64,000 nucleotides of DNA from Yinghuangia elevatio. GTDB lineage: Bacteria; Actinomycetota; Actinomycetes; Streptomycetales; Streptomycetaceae. The stretch lies in contig NZ_JBEZFP010000033.1 in the NCBI RefSeq assembly GCF_040649515.1, forward strand, positions 1 to 64,000, given 5' to 3'. This document shows, piece after piece, positions 26,082 through 34,709 of the stretch. Numbering within the stretch: position 1 is the first letter of the stretch; each line of letters begins with the position of its first letter. The notes beneath the pieces are model-generated. The model was not told the origin of the DNA. It made no database searches and worked only from the letters and a program-made list of their open reading frames with translations. The position numbers and the translations under genes are program-made.

Positions 26082-26630
26082 ATGAGCACCACCCAGAGGG
26101 ACCGGCTGCGGGAGCTGCTGGAACCCGTCGCCTCGGGCGCGGGGGTCGACCTCGAGGACGTCTCGGTCAGCCCCGCGGGCAAGCGCCGGGTGCTGCGCAT
26201 CGTGGTGGACGCCGACGGCGGTGTGGACCTGGACGCGGTCGCGTCGTTCAGCCGCAAGTCGTCCGAGGCCCTGGATGCCTCCGATGTGATGGGCAGCCAG
26301 CCGTACGTCCTGGAGGTCACGACCCCGGGGGTCGACCGGCCGCTGACCGCCGAACGCCACTGGCGCCGGTCCGCCGGGCGCCTCGTGGAGGTGCAGCTCG
26401 CAGAGGGGGGCAAGGTGACCGGCCGCGTCACCGCCGCCGACGCGGACGGCGTGGACCTGGACGTGGACGGCACCGCGCGGCGCATCGCCTACGCGGACGT
26501 CGCCAAGGCCGCGGTGCAGATCGAGTTCAACCGCAAGGCCGCGGACGACGCGGATGCGGACGCAGATGCGGACACCGACGCGGGCGATGACGCCGGCGAG
26601 GACACCGACGACATGGACGAGGAGGCGTAG
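26082..26630 (+). CDS. rimP: Ribosome maturation factor RimP
   Basis: Protein of 182 aa needed for 30S subunit assembly. LRELLEPVASGAGVDLEDVS begins the N-terminal domain. VLEVTTPGVDRPLTAERHWR is the RimP signature, and a C-terminal SH3-like domain follows (GRVTAADADGVDLDVDGTAR). The last 30 residues are an acidic Asp/Ala/Glu tail, not part of the usual fold. ATG 26082 has GAGGAG 8 bases upstream. nusA begins 3 bases after the stop, so the genes are in one operon. Confidence 0.93.
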   Translation: MSTTQRDRLRELLEPVASGAGVDLEDVSVSPAGKRRVLRIVVDADGGVDLDAVASFSRKSSEALDASDVMGSQPYVLEVTTPGVDRPLTAERHWRRSAGRLVEVQLAEGGKVTGRVTAADADGVDLDVDGTARRIAYADVAKAAVQIEFNRKAADDADADADADTDAGDDAGEDTDDMDEEA

Positions 26631-26633
26631 GAC

Positions 26634-27671
26634 GTGGACATCGACATGAGCGCCCTGCGCGGGCTCGAGCGCGAGAAGGAGATCAAATTCGATCGCCTGG
26701 TCGAGGCGATCGAGTCGGCGCTGCTCACGGCGTACCACCACACCCCGGGCAGCCAGCCGCGGGCGCGCGTGGAGCTGGACAAGGCCACCGGCCACGTGAC
26801 CGTGTGGGCCGCCGAGACCGACGACTCGGGCGCGACCGTGCGCGAGTACGACGACACCCCGCACGACTTCGGCCGCATCGCGGCGACCACCGCCAAACAG
26901 GTGATTCTCCAGCGTCTGCGCGACGCCGAGGAGGAAGTGACCTTCGGCGAGTACGCGGGCCGCGAGGGCGACATCGTCTCCGGCGTGGTCCAGCAGGGCA
27001 AGGATCCCCGCAACGTCATGGTCGACCTCGGCAAGGTCGAGGCGATCCTGCCGCACGCCGAGCAGGTGCCGGGCGAGCGCTACGAGCACGGCCTGCGCCT
27101 GCGCGCGTACGTCGTCACCGTGCGCCGCGGCCCCAAGGGCCCCTCGATCGGCCTGTCGCGCACCCACCCCAACCTGGTGCGCAAGCTGTTCGCGCTGGAG
27201 GTCCCGGAGATCGCGGACGGCTCGGTGGAGATCGCCGCCATCGCCCGCGAGGCCGGCCACCGCACCAAGATGGCCGTCTACTCGACCCGGCAGGGCCTCA
27301 ACGCCAAGGGCGCGTGCATCGGCCCGATGGGCGCCCGGGTGCGCGCGGTGATGGCCGAGCTGCACGGCGAGAAGATCGACATCGTCGACTGGTCGGACGA
27401 CCCGGCCGCGATGGTGGCGAACGCCCTTTCGCCCGCACGGGTGAGCCACGTTGAGATCGTCGACCTCGCGGCCCGCTCGGCGCGCGTGACGGTACCCGAC
27501 TACCAGCTGTCACTGGCGATCGGCAAGGAAGGGCAGAACGCCCGGCTCGCCGCACGCCTGACCGGCTGGCGCATCGACATCCGTCCCGACACCGAGTCAG
27601 GTGGCGGAGAGGGCGGCCAGGCGCGGCCGGGCGGCGGAACGCCCGAGCCACGTCGGGGTGGGGAGCGGTAG
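26634..27671 (+). CDS. nusA: Transcription termination/antitermination factor NusA
   Basis: Protein of 345 aa, the short actinobacterial form with an N-terminal RNA polymerase-binding domain (residues 1-105), an S1 domain (GDIVSGVVQQGKDPRNVMVD) and two KH domains (GACIGPMGARVRAV and LAIGKEGQNARLAARLTGW). It lacks the acidic repeats of E. coli NusA. The last 25 residues are Gly/Arg-rich. GTG 26634 has GGAGG 8 bases upstream. An internal ATG at 26646 is possible. It lies between rimP and ylxR, as in most bacteria. Confidence 0.95.
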   Translation: MDIDMSALRGLEREKEIKFDRLVEAIESALLTAYHHTPGSQPRARVELDKATGHVTVWAAETDDSGATVREYDDTPHDFGRIAATTAKQVILQRLRDAEEEVTFGEYAGREGDIVSGVVQQGKDPRNVMVDLGKVEAILPHAEQVPGERYEHGLRLRAYVVTVRRGPKGPSIGLSRTHPNLVRKLFALEVPEIADGSVEIAAIAREAGHRTKMAVYSTRQGLNAKGACIGPMGARVRAVMAELHGEKIDIVDWSDDPAAMVANALSPARVSHVEIVDLAARSARVTVPDYQLSLAIGKEGQNARLAARLTGWRIDIRPDTESGGGEGGQARPGGGTPEPRRGGER

Positions 27672-27680
27672 ACTTACTTG

Positions 27681-28007
27681 ATGTCTGGTCGGACACGGGT
27701 TAACGCATGCCCATCTACACGTAAGGGACAGGCCCTGCCGGAAGCGGCGGGACCGGTGCGTACGTGTGTGGGATGCCGGGCCCGTGCCGCCAAGACCGAC
27801 CTGGTGCGAGTCGTGGCGGTCGAGGGCGCATGCGTCCCCGACCCGCGCGGCACCTTGCCCGGGCGTGGTGCGCACGTGCACCCCGACCCGGAATGTCTTG
27901 CCCTCGCGGAGCGCCGGAAGGCGTTCCCGCGGGCGTTGCGCGTGAGCGGGCCTTTGGAACTGGCCCGATTGCACGCATTGGTCGCCCCGGATGGTGAGGG
28001 GCAATGA
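27681..28007 (+). CDS. ylxR: YlxR-family protein (DUF448)
   Basis: Protein of 108 aa. VRTCVGCRARAAKTDLVRVV is the YlxR signature (RTCVGCR) seen in the nusA-infB operon of Gram-positive bacteria. PDPRGTLPGRGAHVHPDPEC and LALAERRKAFPRAL complete the fold. It is described as an RNA- or nucleoid-binding regulator. The start is uncertain: ATG 27681 follows a TTG at 27678, and a GTG just before RTCVGC would remove about 26 residues. Confidence 0.88.
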   Translation: MSGRTRVNACPSTRKGQALPEAAGPVRTCVGCRARAAKTDLVRVVAVEGACVPDPRGTLPGRGAHVHPDPECLALAERRKAFPRALRVSGPLELARLHALVAPDGEGQ

Positions 28008-28055
28008 TCGGCACGGAACAGCAGTACCTCGCGAGTTGGAAGTAGGTCGAGATTG

Positions 28056-28087
28056 CGATGAGCACTCGATGAGTACGCGATGAGTAC
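28056..28087 (+). repeat. Triple 11-bp tandem repeat in the infB leader
   Basis: CGATGAGCAC (28056), CGATGAGTAC (28067) and CGATGAGTAC (28078) follow one another at an exact 11-base spacing, about one DNA helical turn. The array ends 55 bases before the infB start. It is a possible protein-binding array or an mRNA leader element. Confidence 0.6.
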
Positions 28088-28142
28088 GTACATGCGGTAG
28101 CGACGGTCCGGCGGACGACCACCCCGGACCAGAAGGAGCGAC

Positions 28143-31100
28143 GTGGCAAAGGTCCGGGTATACGAGCTCGCAAAAGAGTTCGGAGTCGAGAGCAAGGTCG
28201 TCATGGCCAAGCTCCAAGAACTCGGTGAGTTCGTCCGGTCGGCGTCCTCGACAATCGAGGCACCGGTCGTACGCAAGTTGACTGACGCATTCAAGAAGGA
28301 CGGCGGACCCTCCGCACGTCCTGGCGCGCGCAAGCCCGCGGCCCCCGCGGCCCCGGCTTCCGCTCAGGGTCCGGCTGCCGCCGCGGCCCCCTCCACCTCC
28401 GCACGCCCGGGCCCGCGCCCGGCCGGCGGAGCCCCCACTCCCGGCCCGCGGCCCGCCGCGGGTCCGCGCCCGGGCGGCGACGCCCCGGCGCCCGCCGGTC
28501 GTACGCCCGGCGGAGCTCCGCGCCCCGGCGCCCAGCCCGGACCCGGCCAGCCGGCTCCGGCGCAGCCCGGTCCCGCGCAGCGCACCGGCGGTGCGCCCGC
28601 TCCGGGTGCCCGTCCGGGCCCGCGTCCGGCCGCCGCCCCGGCTGCCGGCGCCCCGCAGACGCCGAGCGCACCGCGTCCGGCCGCCGCGTCCCCCGGTGCC
28701 CCCGCGGCCCGTCCAGGCGCGCGTCCGGGTGGCCAGGGCTCCGGCGCCCCGGCGCGTCCGGGCCAGTCCGGCGGCCCCCGTCCGGGCGGCCAGTCCGGTC
28801 CCGGCGGGCGCAGCGGCGCCCCCGGTGGGCCCGGCGCACGTCCGGCCGCCCCGCGTCCCGCGGGTCCGCGTCCGGGCAACAACCCCTTCACCTCGGGCAG
28901 CACGGGCATGCCCCGTCCGCAGGCTCCGGGCGGTCAGCGCCCCGGTCCCGGCGGCGGTCCCGGTGGTCCGCGTCCGGCGCCTTCGGGCGGTCCGGGCGGT
29001 CCCCGTCCGGGTGGCTCCGGCGGTCCGGGCGGTCCGCGTCCGGGCGGCTCGGGCGGCGGCCCCGGCGGTCCCCGTCCCAACCCCGGCATGATGCCGAACC
29101 GTCCCGCTCCGGGCCCGCGCCCGGGTGGCGGTCCGGGTCGTCCCGGCGGCGGCCCCGGCGGTCGTCCCGGCGGCGGTGCCGGTCGTCCGGGCGGCGGCGG
29201 CTTCGCCGGTCGTCCGGCCGGTCCGGGCGGCGGCGGTGCCGGTCGTCCCGGCGGTCCCGGTGGCGGCGGCGGTGCCGGTCGTCCCGGTGGCGGCGGCGGT
29301 TTCGCCGGTCGTCCCGGCGGCGGTCGCGGCGGCCCCGGCGGTCGCGGTGGTACGCAGGGCGCCTTCGGTCGTCCCGGCGGTCGTCCCGGCCGTGCCCGCA
29401 AGTCGAAGCGCCAGCGTCGCCAAGAGTTCGACAACATGTCGGCTCCCGCGATCGGCGGCGTGCAGGCTCCCCGTGGCAACGGCGGCGTTCTCCGCCTGTC
29501 GCGCGGCGCCTCGCTGACCGACTTCGCGGACAAGATCGGCGCGATCCCCGGCTCGCTCGTCCAGATCATGTTCCACCTGGGCAAGATGCTGACCGCGACG
29601 CAGTCCTGCTCCGACGAGGACCTGAAGGACCTCGGTGTGGAGCTGGACTGGGACGTGCAGATCGTCAGCCCCGAGGAGGAGGACCGCGAGCTGCTCGAGT
29701 CCTTCGACCTCGAATGGGGCGAGGACGAGGGCGACGAGGAAGACCTTCGTCCGCGTCCGCCGGTCGTGACCGTCATGGGCCACGTCGACCACGGCAAGAC
29801 TCGACTCCTCGACGCGATCCGCAAGACCAACGTGGTCGCGGGCGAGGCGGGCGGCATCACGCAGCACATCGGCGCGTACCAGGTCGCCACCGAGGTCAAC
29901 GGCGACGAGCGCAAGATCACGCTCATCGACACCCCGGGCCACGAGGCGTTCACCGCCATGCGTGCCCGTGGTGCCAAGTCGACGGACATCGCGATCCTCG
30001 TGGTCGCGGCGGACGACGGCGTGAAGCCGCAGACGATCGAGGCGCTCAACCACGCGCAGGCGGCGGACGTGCCGATCGTGGTCGCGGTCAACAAGATCGA
30101 CAAGGAAGGCGCGGACCCGACCAAGGTCCGCGGCCAGCTGACCGAGTACGGCCTCGTGGCGGAGGAGTACGGCGGCGAGACCATGTTCGTCGACATCTCC
30201 GCCAAGCAGGGGATGGGCATCGACGAGCTGCTCGAGGCGGTCATCCTGACCGCCGACGCGGCGCTGGAGCTCAAGGCCAACCCCGACCAGGAGGCCCAGG
30301 GCATCGCGATCGAGGCGCACCTGGACAAGGGCCGCGGCTCCGTCGCGACCGTCCTGGTGCAGCGCGGCACCCTGCGGGTCGGCGACGCGATCGTGGTCGG
30401 CGAGTCGTACGGCCGCGTCCGCGCCATGCTGGACGAGAACGGCAACAACGTCACCGAGGCGGGGCCGGCACGTCCGGTCCTGGTGCTCGGCCTGACCACG
30501 GTGCCGGGCGCCGGTGACAACTTCCTCGTGGTCGAGGAAGAGCGCACCGCCCGCCAGGTGGCCGAGAAGCGCGCCGCGGCGAACCGCAACGCGCTGCTCG
30601 CCCGCCGCAACAAGCGGGTCTCCCTGGAGGACCTGGACCGGGCCCTCAAGGAAGGCCAGATCCAGCAGCTCAACCTCATCCTCAAGGGCGACGTGTCCGG
30701 TTCGGTCGAGGCCCTCGAGGACGCGCTGCTCAACCTGGAGGTCGGCGAGGACGTCGAGCTGCGGATCATCGACCGCGGCGTCGGTGCGATCACCGAGTCC
30801 AACGTCACCCTGGCGGTGGCCTCGGACGCGATCATCATCGGCTTCAACGTCCGGCCGGAGGGCCGGGCGCGGACGATGGCCGAGCGCGAAGGCGTGGATG
30901 TCCGGTACTACTCGGTCATCTACCAGGCCATCGAGGAGATCGAGGCCGCGCTCAAGGGCATGCTCAAGCCCGAGTACGAAGAGGTCCAGCTCGGCACGGC
31001 GGAGATCCGCGCGGTCTTCCGCTCGTCCAAGCTCGGCAACATCGCGGGCTGCATGGTCACCTCCGGCCAGATGCGCCGCAACGGCAAGGCCCGCCTCATC

Positions 31101-31277
31101 CGCGACGGTGCGGTTGTCGCCGACAACCTCACCATCGAGGGCCTGCGCCGCGAGAAGGACGACGTCACCGAGGTCCGCGAGGGCTTCGAGTGCGGTATCA
31201 ACCTCGGGTCGTACAACGACATCAAGGTGGACGACCGCATCGAGACGTTCGAGATCCGCGAGAAGCCCCGGGGCTGA
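28143..31277 (+). CDS. infB: Translation initiation factor IF-2
   Basis: Protein of 1044 aa. The N-terminal IF2-N helix bundle is at residues 1-50 (MAKVRVYELAKEFGVESKVV). Residues about 50-425 are a low-complexity Pro/Gly/Ala/Arg region. The GTPase follows: GHVDHGKT from residue 546 (G1), IDTPGHEAFTAMRARGAKST (G3), VAVNKIDKEGADPTKV (G4) and FVDISAKQG (G5). Two beta-barrel domains and the fMet-tRNA-binding C-terminus complete it. It brings initiator tRNA to the 30S subunit. The long linker accounts for the large size, typical of streptomycetes. GTG 28143 has AAGGAG only 4 bases upstream. Confidence 0.97.
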   Translation: MAKVRVYELAKEFGVESKVVMAKLQELGEFVRSASSTIEAPVVRKLTDAFKKDGGPSARPGARKPAAPAAPASAQGPAAAAAPSTSARPGPRPAGGAPTPGPRPAAGPRPGGDAPAPAGRTPGGAPRPGAQPGPGQPAPAQPGPAQRTGGAPAPGARPGPRPAAAPAAGAPQTPSAPRPAAASPGAPAARPGARPGGQGSGAPARPGQSGGPRPGGQSGPGGRSGAPGGPGARPAAPRPAGPRPGNNPFTSGSTGMPRPQAPGGQRPGPGGGPGGPRPAPSGGPGGPRPGGSGGPGGPRPGGSGGGPGGPRPNPGMMPNRPAPGPRPGGGPGRPGGGPGGRPGGGAGRPGGGGFAGRPAGPGGGGAGRPGGPGGGGGAGRPGGGGGFAGRPGGGRGGPGGRGGTQGAFGRPGGRPGRARKSKRQRRQEFDNMSAPAIGGVQAPRGNGGVLRLSRGASLTDFADKIGAIPGSLVQIMFHLGKMLTATQSCSDEDLKDLGVELDWDVQIVSPEEEDRELLESFDLEWGEDEGDEEDLRPRPPVVTVMGHVDHGKTRLLDAIRKTNVVAGEAGGITQHIGAYQVATEVNGDERKITLIDTPGHEAFTAMRARGAKSTDIAILVVAADDGVKPQTIEALNHAQAADVPIVVAVNKIDKEGADPTKVRGQLTEYGLVAEEYGGETMFVDISAKQGMGIDELLEAVILTADAALELKANPDQEAQGIAIEAHLDKGRGSVATVLVQRGTLRVGDAIVVGESYGRVRAMLDENGNNVTEAGPARPVLVLGLTTVPGAGDNFLVVEEERTARQVAEKRAAANRNALLARRNKRVSLEDLDRALKEGQIQQLNLILKGDVSGSVEALEDALLNLEVGEDVELRIIDRGVGAITESNVTLAVASDAIIIGFNVRPEGRARTMAEREGVDVRYYSVIYQAIEEIEAALKGMLKPEYEEVQLGTAEIRAVFRSSKLGNIAGCMVTSGQMRRNGKARLIRDGAVVADNLTIEGLRREKDDVTEVREGFECGINLGSYNDIKVDDRIETFEIREKPRG
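28890..29400 (+). repeat. GC-rich hexamer-type repeats inside infB
   Basis: Degenerate repeats of a Gly-Gly-(Arg)-Pro-Gly coding unit (for example GGTCGTCCCGGCGGC and relatives) fill this part of the linker. The GC content is extreme and many near-identical copies stand head to tail. The length of this region is likely to differ between strains and to be prone to assembly error. Confidence 0.7.
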
Positions 31278-31312
31278 CGCCTTCGGCAGGCTTCGCAGTA
31301 CCGCAACGGGTG

Positions 31313-31343
31313 CCCTCCGCGCCGACTCAGTCGGCGCGGAGGG
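31313..31343 (+). terminator. Terminator after infB
   Basis: CCCTCCGCGCCGAC-TCA-GTCGGCGCGGAGGG is a perfect 14-bp stem with a 3-nt loop, followed by TTCTCCGTTG. It lies 36 bases past the infB stop and separates the nusA-infB transcript from the DUF503/rbfA genes. Confidence 0.8.
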
Positions 31344-31381
31344 TTCTCCGTTGCACCGCCGAGGCAAAGCCAAGGCACCGT

Positions 31382-31458
31382 GAGAACAGCAAGACACAGC
31401 ACGACACAGCAAGACACACAGGGAAAACACGCAAGGAACACAACCGCACCACGAGCCG
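31382..31458 (+). other. 77-nt T-free A/C/G tract with 10-bp tandem repeats
   Basis: No T occurs on the plus strand from 31382 to 31458. Inside, ACAGCAAGAC (31386), ACAGCACGAC (31396) and ACAGCAAGAC (31406) stand in tandem with an exact 10-base period. The base composition (A- and C-rich, much lower GC than the surroundings) is unlike the rest of the window. It lies between the infB terminator and the DUF503 gene and may be an unstructured mRNA leader, a Rho-loading region or a protein-binding array. Confidence 0.6.
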
Positions 31459-31508
31459 TTCAAGCTATGAGCGGCACACCCTGATGGCCCCCGGGCGCCT
31501 GGCCCGTG

Positions 31509-31808
31509 ATGCCCGTGTTCGTAGGAACGATCACCCTCGACCTGCTGTTCGGCGACGTGCACTCCCTGAAGGAGAAGCGCTCGCTGCTCCGCCCGATCCT
31601 GGCGGATCTCCAGCGCAAGAATGCCGTTGCCGCGGCCGAGGTTGACTATCAGGATCTACATCGGCGCAGCCGGATCGGCCTCGCGGTGGTCTCCGCGACC
31701 GTGGAACGGTGTGCCGAAGTGCTGGACGAGTGCGAGCGGCAGGTCGCCGGGCGACCTGAGCTGGAATTGCTGTCCGCCCGCCGCCGGGTGTTCAGCGAGG
31801 ACGATTGA
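31509..31808 (+). CDS. DUF503 family protein
   Basis: Protein of 99 aa, normal for the family. FVGTITLDLLFGDVHSLKEK is the DUF503 signature, followed by RSLLRPILADLQRKNAVAAA and DLHRRSRIGLAVVSATVERC. Its function is unknown. It occurs next to rbfA or infB in many Gram-positive bacteria, which suggests a link to ribosome maturation. ATG 31509 is chosen over the adjacent GTG 31506. No clear ribosome site is present. Confidence 0.88.
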   Translation: MPVFVGTITLDLLFGDVHSLKEKRSLLRPILADLQRKNAVAAAEVDYQDLHRRSRIGLAVVSATVERCAEVLDECERQVAGRPELELLSARRRVFSEDD

Positions 31809-31865
31809 CACGCCGGGCCTGGACGGCCCCCGAGGGCTTGACGGCCCGCCCAAGTTGGAGGATCA

Positions 31866-32342
31866 GTGACCGACACCGCGCGGGCGCGCAAACTGGCGGA
31901 CCGCATCAAGGTCGTGGTCGCCGAGACGCTGGACCGGCGGATCAAGGACCCCCGCCTGGGCTTCGTCACCATCACCGATGCCCGGGTGACCGGCGACCTG
32001 CGGGAAGCCACGGTGTTCTACACGGTTTTCGGCGACGAGACCGAGCGGGAGGCCAGCGCCGCGGCGCTGGAGAGTGCCAAGGGCATCCTCCGCAGCGAGG
32101 TCGGGCGGCAGACCGGCGTGCGCTACACGCCGAGCCTGGCGTTCGTCGCCGACGCCGTCCCGGACAACGCGCGCCAGATCGATGAGCTGCTTGCCAGGGC
32201 GCAGGAGGCCGATGCGGCGGTACGCTTCACCGCTGCGGGTGCCAGCTATGCCGGCGACGCGGACCCGTACCGCACTCCGGCCGAGGACGACGACCTCGAC
32301 GAGGACGGCGGGGACTCCACGAAGGAGGACGAGCAGCGTTGA
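31866..32342 (+). CDS. rbfA: Ribosome-binding factor A
   Basis: Protein of 158 aa. RARKLADRIKVVVAETLDRR opens the KH-like fold, and IKDPRLGFVTITDARVTGDL then VRYTPSLAFVADAVPDNARQ are the RbfA signatures. It matures the 5' end of 16S rRNA. The last 25 residues form an acidic Asp/Glu tail beyond the usual fold. GTG 31866 has GGAGG 4 bases upstream. The stop overlaps the TTG start of the DHH phosphoesterase (TTGA). Confidence 0.94.
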   Translation: MTDTARARKLADRIKVVVAETLDRRIKDPRLGFVTITDARVTGDLREATVFYTVFGDETEREASAAALESAKGILRSEVGRQTGVRYTPSLAFVADAVPDNARQIDELLARAQEADAAVRFTAAGASYAGDADPYRTPAEDDDLDEDGGDSTKEDEQR

Positions 32343-33469
32343 ACCCCACGGTGTCGGCGGCCGGAATCCCGGGCCCCACGAAGGCGATGGACCAGCGCGG
32401 CGCCTCGGCGCCCCCGTCCGCCCTGCCCGCGGGGCCGCCGACACCGCCGGGCGAACGGGAATGGGACGAGGTGGCCGCCCTGGTGGCCACCGCGTCCCGC
32501 ATCGACCTGCTCGCCCATGTCAGTCCGGACGGCGACGCGCTCGGCTCGGCCCTCGCGGTCGGCCTCGCGCTGCGGGCGCAAGGTCGCGACGTGCATGTGT
32601 CGTACGGCGACGACCCGCTCGTCGTCCCCGCGTCGCTCACCTTCCTGCCGGGCCTCGACATGCTGGTGCCGCCCGCGGAACTGCCGGACCGGCCCGACCT
32701 GGTGATCGTCTTCGACACCGCGGCCGGCGCCCGGCTCGGCCTGCTGGAGGCCAAGGCCAAGGCCGCACGGGCGCTCGTGGTGGTCGACCACCACGCGTCC
32801 AGCACCCGCTTCGGCACCCACCACCTGATCGACGTCACGGCCCCCGCCACCGCGGTGCTCGCCGAGGAACTGGTGCGCCGCGTCGGCGGCACGCTGACGG
32901 CCGAGGTCGCCACCGCGCTCTACACGGGCCTGGTCACCGACACCGGCTCCTTCAAGTACGCCGCGACGACCCCCGAGACCCACGCGATGGCCGCACGCCT
33001 TCTGGCCACCGGCATCCCGCACGACCTCATCTCCCGAGCCATCTGGGACACCTGCCGGTTCGGCTACCTCAAGGTGCTCTCCGCGGCCCTCGACGCAGCC
33101 CGCCTGGAGCCCGGCGCGGCCGGGGGACTGGGCCTGGTGTGGACCGTGGTCACGCGCGCCGACCGGGCCGAGTACGGCGTACGCCTCGACGAGATCGAGG
33201 GCATCATCGACGTCGTCCGCAAGAGCGCCGAAGCCGAGATCGCGCTGGTGCTCAAGGAGGACGACAAGGGCCGCTTCCAGGCGTCCGCGCGCTCCAAGGG
33301 CCGCGTCGACCTCGGCAGTGTGTGTGCGGCTCTGGGTGGCGGCGGGCACGCGTACGCGGCCGGATACACAGCCGCCGACGAGCCGCTCGACGCCGTGATG
33401 GACCGGTTCCGCGCGCAACTGGAGGCGGCGGTGGGCGAGGCGGGGCGCGGGGACGAGGGGTCGGCCTGA
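32339..33469 (+). CDS. DHH/DHHA1 phosphoesterase (NrnA-like oligoribonuclease / pAp phosphatase)
   Basis: Protein of 376 aa if the coupled TTG is used. LLAHVSPDGDALGSALAVGL is the first metal motif (H-x-D-x-D variant). LVIVFDTA, VVVDHHASSTRFG (DHH) and YTGLVTDTGSFKY supply further Asp ligands. GGGGHAYAAGYTA is the DHHA1 substrate motif. It probably degrades short RNAs, pAp or cyclic-dinucleotide products. TTG 32339 overlaps the rbfA stop. ATG 32387 is an alternative that removes 16 Pro/Ala-rich residues. truB lies downstream, the usual order in actinobacteria. Confidence 0.88.
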   Translation: MNPTVSAAGIPGPTKAMDQRGASAPPSALPAGPPTPPGEREWDEVAALVATASRIDLLAHVSPDGDALGSALAVGLALRAQGRDVHVSYGDDPLVVPASLTFLPGLDMLVPPAELPDRPDLVIVFDTAAGARLGLLEAKAKAARALVVVDHHASSTRFGTHHLIDVTAPATAVLAEELVRRVGGTLTAEVATALYTGLVTDTGSFKYAATTPETHAMAARLLATGIPHDLISRAIWDTCRFGYLKVLSAALDAARLEPGAAGGLGLVWTVVTRADRAEYGVRLDEIEGIIDVVRKSAEAEIALVLKEDDKGRFQASARSKGRVDLGSVCAALGGGGHAYAAGYTAADEPLDAVMDRFRAQLEAAVGEAGRGDEGSA

Positions 33470-33615
33470 CCGGACCCGTCCGACCCTGACCTCTTGCCTG
33501 TCAGCCCGCACGACGCTCTGACCTCCTGACCCTCGTTGACAGTCGGCCGTCGGACGCCCGGCCACCGGGACGCCGAAGCCGAACGCTCCGCAGAAAGCCG
33601 GCCCGGAAACCCACC

Positions 33616-34518
33616 ATGAGCAAGCCACGCCGCAACGCCGGACCCCCGCCCCCCGACGGCCTCGTCATCGTCGACAAACCCGCGGGACTCACCTCGCACG
33701 ACGTCGTCGGCCGCATGCGCCGCATCGCCGGTACGCGACGGGTCGGCCACGCCGGAACCCTCGACCCGATGGCCACCGGGGTCCTGGTCATCGGCATCGA
33801 GAAGGCCACCCGCCTGCTCGGCCACCTCGCCCTGACCGAGAAGACGTACGAGGCGACGATCCGCCTCGGCCAGGCCACCGTCACCGACGACGCCGAGGGC
33901 GAGGTCACCGCGACCACGCCCGCGGGCGAGGTGACCCGCGAGGCGGTCGACGCGGGCATCGCCGGGTTGACCGGCGCCATCATGCAGGTTCCGTCGAAGG
34001 TCTCGGCCATCAAGGTCGACGGCAAGCGGTCGTACGCGCGCGTCCGCGAGGGCGAGGAGGTCGAGCTCGCGGCGCGGCCGGTGACCGTGTCCCGGTTCGA
34101 CGTGCACGAGATGCGCCGCGACGCGGACGTGGTCGATCTCGACGTCACCGTCACCTGCTCGTCCGGCACGTACATCCGCGCGCTGGCCCGCGACCTGGGC
34201 ACGCACCTGGACGTGGGCGGCCACCTCACGATGCTGCGCCGCACCGCGGTCGGGCCGTACCCGATCGAGGGCGCGCGCACGCTGGAGCAGTTGGAGGAGT
34301 CCTTCTCCGTCCTGCCCATCGCGGACGCCGCGGCCGCGGCCTTCCCGCGCCGCGACGTGACCGCCGACGAAGCCCGCCTGGTGGCCCACGGCGGCCGTCT
34401 GAAGGCCGAGGGAGCCGCTGCCGGGCCCGTCGCCGTCTTCGACCCCGACGGGGCCTTCCTGGCCCTTGTAGAGGAGACACAGGGGCAGGCCAAGCCCATC
34501 GCGGTGTTCGTCGGCTGA
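33616..34518 (+). CDS. truB: tRNA pseudouridine-55 synthase
   Basis: Protein of 300 aa. LVIVDKPAGLTSHDVVGRMR begins the catalytic domain. RVGHAGTLDPMATGVLVIGI holds the catalytic Asp 50. KVSAIKVDGKRSYARVREGE and TVTCSSGTYIRALARDLGTH are further TruB signatures, and a C-terminal TruB_C domain follows (residues about 235-300). It isomerises U55 in the T-loop of tRNAs. The 146-base gap to the phosphoesterase gene holds a TTGACA at 33536 without a matching -10 box. Confidence 0.96.
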   Translation: MSKPRRNAGPPPPDGLVIVDKPAGLTSHDVVGRMRRIAGTRRVGHAGTLDPMATGVLVIGIEKATRLLGHLALTEKTYEATIRLGQATVTDDAEGEVTATTPAGEVTREAVDAGIAGLTGAIMQVPSKVSAIKVDGKRSYARVREGEEVELAARPVTVSRFDVHEMRRDADVVDLDVTVTCSSGTYIRALARDLGTHLDVGGHLTMLRRTAVGPYPIEGARTLEQLEESFSVLPIADAAAAAFPRRDVTADEARLVAHGGRLKAEGAAAGPVAVFDPDGAFLALVEETQGQAKPIAVFVG

Positions 34519-34709
34519 ACCGGCCCCGCCCCGGCGACCCGCGGGAGTCCGGGCCCGATCAAGCGCGGCGGGCGGCGCATGGCAGGCTTGGTCCTGTGGC
34601 GGTCCCCAGTGCCGCGGGAATCCCTCGCCGGAATCCGCGGGCGGCAAGTCCCGGGGCAACCGCCACAGGTACGGTCGCAGGAACCGTCACAGGAACGAGG
34701 AGCGGTCAG

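Noticed and set aside
28890..29400. Repeats that look like a CRISPR array or minisatellite
   Set aside because: The units are in frame, code a Gly/Pro/Arg linker of IF-2 and have no constant spacers.
27597..31562. A minus-strand open frame of more than 1300 codons across infB
   Set aside because: It is antisense to the well-conserved IF-2 gene. Its composition follows from GC-rich third positions, and no domain is recognisable.
33536..33541. Perfect TTGACA -35 box before truB
   Set aside because: No -10-like hexamer follows at 16-19 bases, so I do not call a promoter.
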